A stretch of DNA of 64,000 nucleotides from Actomonas aquatica. Lineage in GTDB: Bacteria; Verrucomicrobiota; Verrucomicrobiia; Opitutales; Opitutaceae. The notes below the pieces were generated by a model. That model was not told the origin of the DNA. It saw only the letters and a program-made list of their open reading frames with translations, and did not search any database. Where the stretch lies: assembly GCF_019679435.2 (NCBI RefSeq), contig NZ_CP139781.1, positions 1,426,001 through 1,490,000 on the forward strand, given 5' to 3'. The translations under genes and the position numbers were made by a program. Shown here piece by piece: positions 32,171-41,231 of this stretch (its first letter is position 1; every line of letters begins with the position of its first letter).

Positions 32171-32958
32171 CCGCCACCACCTTTCCCACCTACCGCTCTC
32201 GCTATCTGCCGGCCATGTCCGCGGCCGAGATCGCCGCCTTGCCCGACAAGGAGTGGGCGCCGGTCATCGTCACCACCGGCGCGATCGAGCAACACGGCCC
32301 CCACCTCCCGGTCGCCGTCGATGCCCTCATGGGCCAAGCGTGGCTCGAGCGCATCATGCCCTGCCTCTCCGCCGAGGCCTCCTGCTACGTCGCGCCGCCC
32401 ATCACCATCGGCAAGAGCAACGAACACGTCGGCTTCCCCGGCACGCTTTTCGTTTCCAAGGACACCCTGCGGCTCCTCCTCTTCACCATCGCCCGCCAGA
32501 TCGCGGCCTGGGGCTTCCGCCACCTGCTGGTGCTCAACACCCATGGCGGCAATACCGACGTCATCCTCTACACCCTCGCCGAGATCGAAACCCGTTGGGG
32601 ACTCAGCACCGGCTTCCTGCGCCACGGCGTCGACTACGGCCTGTCCGAAAAGGAACGCACCCTCGGTATGCATGCCAACACCGCCGAGACCGCCTGGGTG
32701 CGCGTGATCGCGCCCGGTTGCGTCGATATGGACGCCGCCGTCGCCGAGTATCCCGATGATGCCGCCTCCGCCGGCGAACTCCGCCCCGAGGCCGCCCCCG
32801 CCACCTTCGCGTGGGTCACCGCCGATGTCTCCCGCACCGGCATCATGGGCGACGCCCCCGCCGGCACCGCCGAGCGCGGTGAAGCGTGGCTGGCCACGAC
32901 TGCCCAGGCCTACGCCAACCAAATTGAGACCATTTGCCGGAAAAACCGGTCTGACTAG
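32167..32958 (+). CDS. Creatininase-family amidohydrolase
   Basis: 263 residues. Metal ligands in T-G-A-I-E-Q-H-G-P-H-L-P (about 37-48), Asp in V-A-V-D-A-L, and N-T-H-G-G-N (about 125-130); later a Glu in A-N-T-A-E-T-A. The family opens cyclic or linear amides of small N-compounds (creatinine, formamidopyrimidines, mycofactocin peptide). Translationally coupled to the degenerate paralogue. Substrate unknown; neighbours suggest a nitrogen heterocycle. Confidence 0.88.
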   Translation: MTATTFPTYRSRYLPAMSAAEIAALPDKEWAPVIVTTGAIEQHGPHLPVAVDALMGQAWLERIMPCLSAEASCYVAPPITIGKSNEHVGFPGTLFVSKDTLRLLLFTIARQIAAWGFRHLLVLNTHGGNTDVILYTLAEIETRWGLSTGFLRHGVDYGLSEKERTLGMHANTAETAWVRVIAPGCVDMDAAVAEYPDDAASAGELRPEAAPATFAWVTADVSRTGIMGDAPAGTAERGEAWLATTAQAYANQIETICRKNRSD

Positions 32959-33114
32959 AGTTCAGGTGATACCCCTACCCACCTCGTAACACATTTCCTG
33001 ATACCCCGGCCGAAAAATCCGGCTGGCTTCAAAGCTGCTCAAAGCGATCCCAAGCTGGCCGCCCAAGGGGAGCGCATCGCTTCACAGCGCCAGCTCACAG
33101 GAACAGAAGTCTCC

Positions 33115-34017
33115 ATGCTCAGATCCGTTGCGGATTACCCGATGGCTAGTTACCGTCAGGGGCTCCACCAACCCGGGAAATACCACCTCATGACCCTCGC
33201 GGAAAGTGAACGCGAAGGGCATGATCGGCACGTCCCTCATCGGCATGATTTCTTCGAAATTGTTTGGATCCAGCGCGGCCACGGTCACGTGAGCTGCGAC
33301 CTCAACGGATTCGAATATCGAACGAATACCTTGCTGATTGTCTCTCCGGGCCAGTTTCACGCCTGGCGTCGTGAGAGCGAAACCGAAGGCTTCATCGCCG
33401 GCTTTTCACCCGACTTCCTCGCCGTCAACAGCGAGCACCCGGGTCTGCTGGCCAAGATGCCGTTTCTCTATCCTGAGAACCTCGATCCCATCCTCCATCT
33501 CGACCGCGTCGAAGCCGGTCGGGTGGATCAGATCTTCGAGCAATTTCAGGATCTGGCCCGCCAGGATGCGCCCGGTCGCGACGACCTCGCCCGCGGCTTC
33601 CTGCTCGTGCTGCTCAGCTACATGCGGCAGCTCTTCGCCCACCGTAACCAAACCGCGGATACACCGACCCGCGGCGAAAGCGAATTGCTGGTGCAGCGCT
33701 TCCGCCTCGCGTTGGAGGAACACATCCCCGAGGTGGTGGAGGTTGGCGAATTCGCCGAGCTGCTCGGCGTCTCGCGCACGCACCTCAACAACGGCCTGCG
33801 CCGTTGCACCGGACGTTCCGCGAGTGAGCTGATCCACGAGCGCATGCTGCTGGAAGCCAAACGCCGCCTGCTGCACTCGTCGCTCACCATCGCCGAGATT
33901 GCCTACGAGCTGCGTTTCCAGGACCCGTCCTACTTCGGCCGCTTCTTCCGCAAATACACCGGCGTCACGCCCGGCGTCTACCGCGGTTCGATGCAACAGG
34001 AACTGCTCGCCGGATAA
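33115..34017 (+). CDS. AraC-family regulator with cupin-like sensor domain
   Basis: 300 residues. The N-terminal cupin-type domain has H-R-H-D-F-F-E-I-V-W (about 42-51) and S-P-G-Q-F-H-A-W; the C-terminal two helix-turn-helix units are L-L-G-V-S-R-T-H-L-N-N and I-A-Y-E-L-R-F-Q-D-P-S-Y-F-G-R-F-F-R-K-Y. Such proteins sense small ligands and activate nearby promoters. It follows the creatininase pair in the same direction and is closed by a strong terminator, so it may control that group and the amidohydrolase region downstream. Confidence 0.93.
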   Translation: MLRSVADYPMASYRQGLHQPGKYHLMTLAESEREGHDRHVPHRHDFFEIVWIQRGHGHVSCDLNGFEYRTNTLLIVSPGQFHAWRRESETEGFIAGFSPDFLAVNSEHPGLLAKMPFLYPENLDPILHLDRVEAGRVDQIFEQFQDLARQDAPGRDDLARGFLLVLLSYMRQLFAHRNQTADTPTRGESELLVQRFRLALEEHIPEVVEVGEFAELLGVSRTHLNNGLRRCTGRSASELIHERMLLEAKRRLLHSSLTIAEIAYELRFQDPSYFGRFFRKYTGVTPGVYRGSMQQELLAG

Positions 34018-34050
34018 GCCACCGTCGCTCGCTCCCCTTCCAAAACTTTC

Positions 34051-34083
34051 GGCGCACCGTTCACCACGGTGCGCCTTTTTTTT
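34051..34083 (+). terminator. Rho-independent terminator after the AraC gene
   Basis: Arms GGCGCACCGT and ACGGTGCGCC around TCACC, followed by eight T (34,076-34,083). Begins 33 bp after the stop codon. Confidence 0.93.
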
Positions 34084-34116
34084 GGCGCGTCTCACGCTCC
34101 GACCAACCGCAGCGAT

Positions 34117-34184
34117 GTCGGGCGTAAAGCCCGACCCACAAGAAAGTTACTCTTCAATAATGTGGGTCGGGCTTTACGCCCGAC
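34117..34184. repeat. Palindromic repeat, GTCGGGC family
   Basis: GTCGGGCGTAAAGCCCGAC plus CCAC, a 22-bp spacer with AAGTTACTCT, and the exact complement; the flanking GAT/ATC extend the pairing. Nearly the same as 52,722-52,794, including the spacer word, and related to 16,177-16,243. Confidence 0.9.
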
Positions 34185-34228
34185 ATCGCCCTGCCTCTCG
34201 GTTCCGTGGGCCAAACCGATCCGACGCG

Positions 34229-34298
34229 AGCGCGAGCAAGCTCGCGGCCTACAATGCGCTCCCGAAACCCAAATGTAGGCTGCGAGCTTGCTCGCGCT
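34229..34298. repeat. Paired GC-hairpin repeat (TGTAGG family)
   Basis: AGCGCGAGCAAGCTCGCGG then CCTACA, a 20-bp spacer, then TGTAGG and the matching hairpin in inverse. Relatives lie at 52,641-52,665, 57,879-57,939 and 63,107-63,213. No gene is present between 34,018 and 34,416. Confidence 0.85.
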
Positions 34299-34355
34299 GC
34301 GTTGCCCCTCCGCCACATCGCCTTCCGCCTTCCGCCTTCCGCCTTCAAAAACCAA

Positions 34356-34387
34356 AAGCGCCGGCGGATCTTACTCCACCGGCGCTT
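34356..34387 (-). terminator. Terminator for the SnoaL-like genes
   Basis: On the minus strand AAGCGCCGG, a short loop, CCGGCGCTT, then TTGGTTTTTG. It starts 30 bp after the stop of the gene at 34,417 and would end the minus-strand group that starts with the TonB receptor. Confidence 0.8.
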
Positions 34388-34416
34388 CCTGCTATAGACT
34401 ATCAACCAATAGGAAA

Positions 34417-34938
34417 TCAGGGACGATACGGGAGGCTGATCTTGGCCTTGGCCGGCCACGGATACACCGCCTCCCCTTCATCCGGAAAAGGCATGAGCCC
34501 CAGCTTCTGGAGCTTGCCCACGTTGTCGTCGAAATACTCGAGCCACAGGATCATCTTGCCGTCGACGATACGGCCGACGCCGAGGGTGAACTCGTGCTCC
34601 GTGAAGTTGTCGCTCAGGTAGGTGGCTTTGTAATTCCACTCCACCGCGAACCACTCGCCGTCGTAGACGTAGGAGCGGTCGAAGATCTGCCAGTCCTTGG
34701 TGATCGGATTCTGGAACCAACGGGCCTGCACCCATTGCTCGTGGAAGCGATTACTGCGACCACCGGGAAACTGCCCTTCCCAATCGGGATGGTAATAGTC
34801 CCACCAGGTCTCGCCGTAGAGCGGTATCCACTCGGCGGAGTCGTTGGTGTAGACCTCCATGGGTTTCGTTTCCGCGGCAGCGCCCAAGGCACCAACGACG
34901 GTGAGACAGAGTAGACTCAGAATGCGCGTTGTTTTCAT
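34417..34938 (-). CDS. Exported SnoaL/NTF2-like protein 1
   Basis: 173 residues from the ATG at 34,936-34,938 with a signal peptide ending A-L-G-A-A-A-E. The mature part is rich in Trp and Tyr (W-W-D-Y-Y-H-P-D-W), ends with a W-L-E-Y-F-D-D-N strand typical of SnoaL-like cone folds, and then a Pro/Gly tail that also occurs in the next gene. Such domains bind or isomerise small hydrophobic ligands. Likely periplasmic. It sits 20 bp after its paralogue. Confidence 0.75.
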   Translation of the reverse strand: MKTTRILSLLCLTVVGALGAAAETKPMEVYTNDSAEWIPLYGETWWDYYHPDWEGQFPGGRSNRFHEQWVQARWFQNPITKDWQIFDRSYVYDGEWFAVEWNYKATYLSDNFTEHEFTLGVGRIVDGKMILWLEYFDDNVGKLQKLGLMPFPDEGEAVYPWPAKAKISLPYRP

Positions 34939-34958
34939 GGCGTGGGGGGTTCCGGTTC

Positions 34959-35513
34959 TCAGTCGATGGTGTCGGGACGCAGCCAAACCGAAGCCGGCCA
35001 CGGCGTGACGACACCTTCATCGAGCGGCAGCTGACCGGCCTTTTGGCGCGGTGCCACCTCGGTGTCCCAATACTCTTTGAACAACACGATCTTACCGTCG
35101 GCGATTTTGCAGAGCACGCCGGTGCCGACCGCGAAACGTTGCTCCGTCTCGCGATCGGTGGCGGCGAATTGGTAAGCCGTCACATGGGTCTCTCCGTTGG
35201 TGATGAAGTAGTCGGCGAAGTAGATTTTGATCGCCGTCTTTTCCTCCTGATAGGAGTCGAACAAGGCGATGACTTCGTCGCGGTTCAGGCGTCCGCCGGG
35301 ATAGGCAAACTCCAAGTCCGGGTGCAGCGCGGCGGCAAAGGTCTCGGCGTCACCAGATTCCCATGACATCAGGAATCCTTCGATGAGCGCCTTGGCTTCC
35401 GCGCGTTCGGTGGCGGCGTGCGCGCCGCTGACCGCCCCGAGGAGGAGCAGGGCCAGCAACCCACCCCGCGCCACCCCGGAGCGCAGACTATTCAGCTTGA
35501 GGAAAGACCACAT
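34959..35513 (-). CDS. Exported SnoaL/NTF2-like protein 2
   Basis: 184 residues from the ATG at 35,511-35,513, preceded by GAGGTG; a GTG three codons upstream is possible. Signal peptide L-L-A-L-L-L-L-G-A-V-S-G-A-H-A. SnoaL pattern: F-L-M-S-W-E-S-G-D-A-E-T-F (about 47-59), H-P-D-L-E-F-A-Y-P-G-G, and K-E-Y-W-D-T-E near the end. It lies 15 bp after the TonB-dependent receptor, so receptor and two small exported proteins likely form one operon. Confidence 0.82.
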   Translation of the reverse strand: MWSFLKLNSLRSGVARGGLLALLLLGAVSGAHAATERAEAKALIEGFLMSWESGDAETFAAALHPDLEFAYPGGRLNRDEVIALFDSYQEEKTAIKIYFADYFITNGETHVTAYQFAATDRETEQRFAVGTGVLCKIADGKIVLFKEYWDTEVAPRQKAGQLPLDEGVVTPWPASVWLRPDTID

Positions 35514-35528
35514 GGACAGCACCTCGGC

Positions 35529-38051
35529 TTAGAACTTCACCTTGAGGCTCAGCTGAGCTTCGAAGGGTTTGGCCTTGGTGACGATCATGGTCGGCGCGAA
35601 CGACGAGCCGATGAAGTAGTCCTCATCCGTGAAGTTGTTCAGGCGGAGGAAAACTTCGTAGCTGTCGGTCTTGTAGAAGACGTTGGCGTTCCAGACCAGC
35701 GAGTCGGGGAGCTTGAGGGTGCGCTCGTTATCGAGCCAGAAGTCCTCTTTGTAGCTCGGGCCGACGCCGAGACCGAAGCCGTTGTCGAAGTTGTAAACCG
35801 CGAAGAGGTTCCAGCTCATCTGCGGGTAACCCGAGCGGATGCCCTCCGGGTTGTTCGCGTAGCGGCCAGTGGACTCACCGACGACGCGGGCATCCCAGCT
35901 GTATTGGATGGCACCGGAGTAGAGGGCGACGTTTTCGGCGTTGTAGAACGGATAGGTCGCGAAGGGATAGCGGTCGACGTAGCGGGCTTCGAGTTCACCG
36001 ATGTTGCCGACGATCGTGAAGTTGTCGGTCGGGGCCCAGGTCAATTCGAACTCATAACCCTCGGCCTCGTAGGCGTTGGTATCGACGCCGGTGACGTTGA
36101 GCGAGAGGCTGGTCTTCTCGTATTGGTAAGCCGCGAAGGAGGCGAAGAACTTGCCGTCCGCGGAGCTCACCTTGACGCCGCCTTCGTAGAACGGCGCTTC
36201 GAGGAAGTTGCCTTCACCGCTGGCCGCACCACCGGTCTGGCCCGGCTCAAACGCCGTGCCGCCTTGGATCGCACCGTAGAAGGAGATCCAGGAAGCCGGC
36301 TTGAAGACCGGGTTGATCGACCAGTTGACATAGTCGGTGTCGCCATCCGTCCAGGACGGCGTGGCGGGGAATTCCTTGGCGGTGGAGGTGTAGGAGAAAT
36401 CGGCACGCTCGACGCGGGCACCACCGAAAAGGGAGAACTTTTCCCCGAAGCCGGCCTTGAATTGGGCGAAGGCACCGAGCTGGGTGAGCTTGGACTGGCT
36501 GCCACCGACGAACCAACCGGGCAGACCGACGCTGGTCGGATCCCAGTCGTAGAGCGGGCCGGTGTAGACGTAGGACCAGGCCGGGATGTCGGAAGAGCTC
36601 ACGTCACGACGGTTGAACGGCTCCACACCGAAGTCGTTGGCGTCGTTGTTGTAGGTGTAGCGAACGTCCGCGCCGTATTGCAGGGAGACATCCACGCCGC
36701 CCAACTCGAGCGACGAGTCGACCGAGAGCTTCTCTTCGACGGCCCAGGAATCGGAGTCGTGGGCAAAACCGTAGCTGGAGAGCTTACGCGTCTCGAGCGA
36801 CTCGAAGAAGGTCTTGGCGGTGATGGTGCTGCCGGAGTCGGCATGGTAAACGAGGTCGGCAAACCACAGGAAGGTGGTCGAGTCGGCGTAGTCGCTCGGG
36901 TCGGAGAGGACCTGGTTGCCCTCGATCTTGCGGGTCAGAGCGGTGCCACCGTTGGCGAAGTATTCCGGGGTGTATTTGTAACCGAAGAGGTCACCGTTGT
37001 AATACACCGGCGTGGCGAAGGCAGCGGCGCCGCCCAGATTCGGGTAGGCCGCGAGGAAGTCCGCCTCCCGCACCACGATGGCGAGGTTGGGATCGTAGCC
37101 CGTGGCGTAGGCGATATCGACCTGGTTCATCAAGAGACCGGGATCGGCGGTGCCGTTGTAGACGGCGGACACCGTGTTGGGATCCATCTCACCGATGATG
37201 TAGTTGCCGTTGTCGATGAGGTCCTGCGTCACGCGATTCCAACCGGCATTCTCGTTCGACTTGAAGTCGTAGTATTCGAAACCGGAGTAGAAGCTGAGCT
37301 TCGGCGTGAGCTTGGCCTTGGCGGCGGCGTAGACCGAAATGTAGTCGTTGCGCACCGCGTCGTAGTAGCTGTCGGCCTGCTGGTTGGTGATCGAAACGCG
37401 GTAGGCCATCGGCTTGTCGCCGATCATCATCGGACCACCGATGTCGACCTTGGTGTTATAGAAGTCGTAGGAGCCGAGCGTGAACTCCACCGAGCCGCGA
37501 CGCTGGTCAAAGTAAGGCGACTTCGGGATGAAGTTGGCGTAACCACCGGCGTTCGTCGGGCCGAGCTGCGCCGGCGCCGGACCCTTAACCAAGTCCATGG
37601 CGTCGAGCGAACCGAAGGAGGTCGGCGTCTCGTTCTGATTGGCGATGCGGCGCATGCCATTGTAATACACGCCGGCGTTGTTGCCGCGCATGAAGGGCAG
37701 ACCCGGGAGGCCGAAGATGTTGGGCCGAGTCATGCCCGCTCCGACGCGATCGAGGTCGCTGAAATCTTTCACCGCAAATTGCTTCATGGCCTCGGGGGTG
37801 AGCACCGTCACACTGCGGGGCGTGTCGAGGGCACTTTGTTCACCGAGGAAAACCGAGCCGATCGGCCGCGAGTTCTGCAGGAGGTCACCTTCGCCGGCGC
37901 CGCCGGTTTCTTCGAGGATGAAGGCTTCGAGCGACAATACATCATCCGTCGTCTCCTGCGCCGTCGCGGAAGATATCAAAAACGAGGCACTCGCTGCCGC
38001 CAGGGAAACGGCCGCGGTCACTCGGTCTAGGTTCGATAAGGTCTTATTCAT
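35529..38051 (-). CDS. TonB-dependent outer-membrane receptor
   Basis: 840 residues with a signal peptide (about 1-31). The plug domain has T-P-R-S-V-T-V-L-T-P-E-A-M (about 78-90), F-M-R-G-N-N-A-G-V-Y-Y-N-G-M and V-K-G-P-A-P-A-Q-L-G. The C-terminal barrel ends A-Q-L-S-L-K-V-K-F with terminal Phe. The plug resembles siderophore-type receptors in spacing, but the ligand cannot be told. No FecR/sigma pair is next to it, and no cobalamin riboswitch is seen upstream. The neighbouring amidohydrolases suggest uptake of an organic N-compound. Confidence 0.93.
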   Translation of the reverse strand: MNKTLSNLDRVTAAVSLAAASASFLISSATAQETTDDVLSLEAFILEETGGAGEGDLLQNSRPIGSVFLGEQSALDTPRSVTVLTPEAMKQFAVKDFSDLDRVGAGMTRPNIFGLPGLPFMRGNNAGVYYNGMRRIANQNETPTSFGSLDAMDLVKGPAPAQLGPTNAGGYANFIPKSPYFDQRRGSVEFTLGSYDFYNTKVDIGGPMMIGDKPMAYRVSITNQQADSYYDAVRNDYISVYAAAKAKLTPKLSFYSGFEYYDFKSNENAGWNRVTQDLIDNGNYIIGEMDPNTVSAVYNGTADPGLLMNQVDIAYATGYDPNLAIVVREADFLAAYPNLGGAAAFATPVYYNGDLFGYKYTPEYFANGGTALTRKIEGNQVLSDPSDYADSTTFLWFADLVYHADSGSTITAKTFFESLETRKLSSYGFAHDSDSWAVEEKLSVDSSLELGGVDVSLQYGADVRYTYNNDANDFGVEPFNRRDVSSSDIPAWSYVYTGPLYDWDPTSVGLPGWFVGGSQSKLTQLGAFAQFKAGFGEKFSLFGGARVERADFSYTSTAKEFPATPSWTDGDTDYVNWSINPVFKPASWISFYGAIQGGTAFEPGQTGGAASGEGNFLEAPFYEGGVKVSSADGKFFASFAAYQYEKTSLSLNVTGVDTNAYEAEGYEFELTWAPTDNFTIVGNIGELEARYVDRYPFATYPFYNAENVALYSGAIQYSWDARVVGESTGRYANNPEGIRSGYPQMSWNLFAVYNFDNGFGLGVGPSYKEDFWLDNERTLKLPDSLVWNANVFYKTDSYEVFLRLNNFTDEDYFIGSSFAPTMIVTKAKPFEAQLSLKVKF

Positions 38052-38203
38052 GGTTGGTAGTTCGCACAGTAGTTTGCGTTGCGTGAGGCCAGTGGTTCAC
38101 GACTGCTCACCCCCTGCCTTAGCATGAAGCTCACCCATCTGTGCCATGGGCGGGCAGAACGCGTGGAATTTTTGCGCAGATTGTAGGACTTATGGGCAAC
38201 TGC

Positions 38204-39613
38204 TTATTTTTTGCTCTCTTCGGCCGCCCGATCGCGCACCGCAATGACGCGTTTGTTCACCTCTCGGCCGACATTTCTGTAATCGTGTTGCGTTAGCCGG
38301 CCGGCCTCGACGCGCTTTTCGCCGCCGACGTAAACCGCGGCCACATGCTCCTGCGCCGCCATGAAGGCGAGCGTGGCATAGGGATCAAAAACGACCCCGA
38401 AGTCCGTCGGATCGATGACCACGAAGTCGGCAAACTTGCCCACCTCGAGACTGCCGACCTGATCGGCGACCCCCAACGCATCGGCGCTGCCCCAAGTATG
38501 CAGGCGCAGCACGGTGTAGGGCGAAAGCACACTGGCATCCTCATATTTTGCTCTCACGGCATATAAACCGATCCGCACGTTCTCCAACGGATCGGCCCGA
38601 TCGGCACTCGCCTGCCCATCCACGCCCATGCCCACCCGCAGGCCTTCAGCAAGGTAATGCGGGATGTCCGCCGTGCCCGAAGCGAGGCGCCCATTGGACA
38701 GCGGATTCCACGATATCGCCGCACCCGCATCGATCACGTGACTCAGGATCCAAGGGTCCACGTGGATGAAATGCCCCATCAAATCGCGCTCCGTGATCAA
38801 CCCGGCATCCACCATCCAGCGAAAGCGGCTGCGCTCTTCATACTGCTCGGGGGCCGACTCCAGAATGTGCAGGTGGTTGCCGATCCCGTAACGCTCCCCC
38901 ACCGCCGCCTCAGTGATCGCGGCCTGCGCTGTATCGCGAAACGCCGCGCTGCCGTTGATCATCACCCGCAGCATCTGGTCGCCGGTGTCCTCAGCTTCGA
39001 TCCACTCTATAAAGGAACCTGCCGACGCCAGCCCTTCCTCCACCGTGGGCACCTGCCCCCAGCCGCCAAAATTCTGGCCGTGCACAAAACGCACGCCGGA
39101 CTCCATCTCCCCCTTGAGCTGCACTTCGGCGAATTCCGGCTGCGCCCAGGCGCCGTAGTTGAAGTTGTAGGTGGTGGTGATGCCGTGCCGCAAATGGTCG
39201 AGCGCCCCCTGCAGGGTGAACCAATAAAAATCCTCCACCGGCGCAAACTGCGCTTGTTCCATATAGAGGGCCTCCACCCAGCCCATCAGGGTCTGGTCCG
39301 CGCCGAGTCCACGCCAGGCACTCTGCCAAAGATGACTGTGCGCCGACACAAACCCCGGCAGAATCCACATTCCGGATACATCGAGCTTCGGCGTGTCCGC
39401 CCACTCCGCGCCCGGCGCCCCCGCGCCGACTTCCAACAATTTGCCGCCTTCGTCGATCACCATAAAACCGTCGAACGGTTCCGGTTGATCGGCCGCCATC
39501 GTAAACAACTTGGCCTCGGTCACCACTAGCTTGGCGCTCTGCGCCAGCATCGGCCCGACCGCCGCCGTCAACATTCCCAACGCCATTCCGTAACAACAAG
39601 CACGCGAGTTCAT
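38204..39613 (-). CDS. Exported amidohydrolase (ATZ/TRZ type) 1
   Basis: 469 residues from the ATG at 39,611-39,613 with a signal peptide (M-A-L-G-M-L-T-A-A-V-G-P-M-L-A-Q). Metal ligands of the TIM barrel: H-S-H in F-V-S-A-H-S-H-L-W (about 94-102), a His in N-H-L-H-I-L-E-S, a His in G-H-F-I-H-V, and Asp in M-G-V-D-G-Q-A-S. Ends with the composite-domain strand V-G-S-L-E-V-G-K-F-A-D-F-V-V-I-D. The family hydrolyses amino or amide groups on heterocycles. Divergent from the paralogue at 39,721; export is unusual for it. Confidence 0.88.
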   Translation of the reverse strand: MNSRACCYGMALGMLTAAVGPMLAQSAKLVVTEAKLFTMAADQPEPFDGFMVIDEGGKLLEVGAGAPGAEWADTPKLDVSGMWILPGFVSAHSHLWQSAWRGLGADQTLMGWVEALYMEQAQFAPVEDFYWFTLQGALDHLRHGITTTYNFNYGAWAQPEFAEVQLKGEMESGVRFVHGQNFGGWGQVPTVEEGLASAGSFIEWIEAEDTGDQMLRVMINGSAAFRDTAQAAITEAAVGERYGIGNHLHILESAPEQYEERSRFRWMVDAGLITERDLMGHFIHVDPWILSHVIDAGAAISWNPLSNGRLASGTADIPHYLAEGLRVGMGVDGQASADRADPLENVRIGLYAVRAKYEDASVLSPYTVLRLHTWGSADALGVADQVGSLEVGKFADFVVIDPTDFGVVFDPYATLAFMAAQEHVAAVYVGGEKRVEAGRLTQHDYRNVGREVNKRVIAVRDRAAEESKK

Positions 39614-39720
39614 GCCTCCGTTGCAGCCGTCCGCGAGCCGGAGCGGAGGCCGATCCAGCATTTGCGCATAAACACCATGTTTCCCGAACCGCCGCGCACG
39701 GGGCAAGCTGCCACCCCGGT

Positions 39721-41220
39721 ATGCCTTGCACCCGCGCTTACGCGCCCGTCGTCCGCTTTACCCACCGCCGGACGTTTGGAGCGCTACTGCTTCTGCTCAG
39801 CCTGAGCCTCTCGCCGTCCTTCGCGGCTTCCCTGCTGGTTAAGAATGCCCGCCTCATCACCGTCGACCCCGCTCAACCCGACGTGTTTGTGGGTTGGTTC
39901 AGCGTCGACGCCGAGGGCCGCATCGACGCCCTCGCCGCCGGCGAACCGCCCGCCGATCTCGTCGCCGATTCCACCCTCGACGCCGCCGGTCGCTTCGTCG
40001 CCCCCGGGTTCATCTCCGCCCATAGCCACATCTATATGAGTCCGGTGCGCGGCGTGGGCTTCGACTCCACGCTCTACGGCTGGGGCAGCGCACTCGGCCC
40101 CATTCTTAAGCGCACGACCGGCGACGACATCTACTGGTTCACCCTCCACGGCGCGCTCGATTTTCTGCGCAACGGCATCACCACCGCCTACGACTTCACC
40201 AACAGCGGCGTCGATCGCATCGCCGCCGTGGGCCTCAACGAAAAGGTCCCCTACGGCGTGCAACGCCCGGGCCCGTTTGAGGAAAACCAGATCCGCGCCA
40301 AAGCCGCCGCCGGGCTGCGTTTCGTCAACAGCGTGGGCCTGCCGCGCGTCGGTCCGCCAGACGTCACTCGCGCGCGTTTTGAAAATGTCCTCGAGTTTTT
40401 CAACGACTTCGCCGCCACCGAACCGCTTGCCATGAAGATGGCCATCAGCGGCGGCGTGCAGCGCGCGCCCGACATCGGTGCCGCCCATCTTGAGGCCGCG
40501 CTCATGCGTGACCACGGGCTGCTCAATCAGAGTCACTTCCTCGAAAGCCCGGAGCGCGTCGACGAACAGCAGGCCAAGTTTGCCTGGTATGAGGAAGCCG
40601 GCGCCCTCGGCCCGCAGCTCATTTTTGGCCACTTCATTCAAGTCAACGACGAGATCGTGACCAAAGCCGCCGAGACCGGCTGCCGCATGTGCTGGCAACC
40701 CACGTCCAACGGCCGCCTCGCCTCCGGCATCCCCGATGTCACGCGCTATCGCGAGGCCGGCATGATCGTGGGCATGGGCCTCGACGATCAGAGCTGCACC
40801 GACATTTCCGACCCCTTCCAGAACATGCGCATCGGCATGTATACGATGCGCGCGCTGCACAGCGACGCCGCCGCCATGCCGATCGGCGACATCCTCTTTC
40901 TCCACACTCTGGGCAGCGCCGAGCTCCTCGATATCGATGACGACGTCGGCAGCCTCGAAGTCGGAAAATACGCCGACTTCCTCGTCGTCGATCCGCGCGA
41001 TCCCGACACCGGACCGATCCACAATCCGCTCGCTTCCTACGTGCTCGCCTGCGGTCTGCGCAATCTTGACCTCGTCTACGTCGCCGGCCGCCCGGTCGCC
41101 GACGGCACCACCATGTTGAGTTACGACGAAACCGAAGTGCGCCGCGAGGTCGACACCCGCATGGCTCGCATCAAAGCCGACATCGCCGCCGCTGCCGCCG
41201 CGACGTCGACCGATTCATGA
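39721..41220 (+). CDS. Exported amidohydrolase (ATZ/TRZ type) 2
   Basis: 499 residues. Signal peptide in L-L-L-L-L-S-L-S-L-S-P-S-F-A-A. Ligands: H-S-H in F-I-S-A-H-S-H-I-Y, H in N-Q-S-H-F-L-E-S-P-E-R, H in G-H-F-I-Q-V, Asp in M-G-L-D-D-Q-S-C-T-D. It shares long stretches with the 693-residue protein at 41,740, so the two come from a duplication. A 107-bp divergent promoter region separates it from amidohydrolase 1. The first ATG is used; a GTG nine codons later is possible. Confidence 0.88.
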   Translation: MPCTRAYAPVVRFTHRRTFGALLLLLSLSLSPSFAASLLVKNARLITVDPAQPDVFVGWFSVDAEGRIDALAAGEPPADLVADSTLDAAGRFVAPGFISAHSHIYMSPVRGVGFDSTLYGWGSALGPILKRTTGDDIYWFTLHGALDFLRNGITTAYDFTNSGVDRIAAVGLNEKVPYGVQRPGPFEENQIRAKAAAGLRFVNSVGLPRVGPPDVTRARFENVLEFFNDFAATEPLAMKMAISGGVQRAPDIGAAHLEAALMRDHGLLNQSHFLESPERVDEQQAKFAWYEEAGALGPQLIFGHFIQVNDEIVTKAAETGCRMCWQPTSNGRLASGIPDVTRYREAGMIVGMGLDDQSCTDISDPFQNMRIGMYTMRALHSDAAAMPIGDILFLHTLGSAELLDIDDDVGSLEVGKYADFLVVDPRDPDTGPIHNPLASYVLACGLRNLDLVYVAGRPVADGTTMLSYDETEVRREVDTRMARIKADIAAAAAATSTDS

Positions 41221-41231
41221 ACGCTTCGCGC

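Noticed and set aside
38052..38203. Cobalamin riboswitch upstream of the TonB receptor
   Set aside because: No B12-box-like sequence was seen; the region shows only AT-rich promoter-like DNA.
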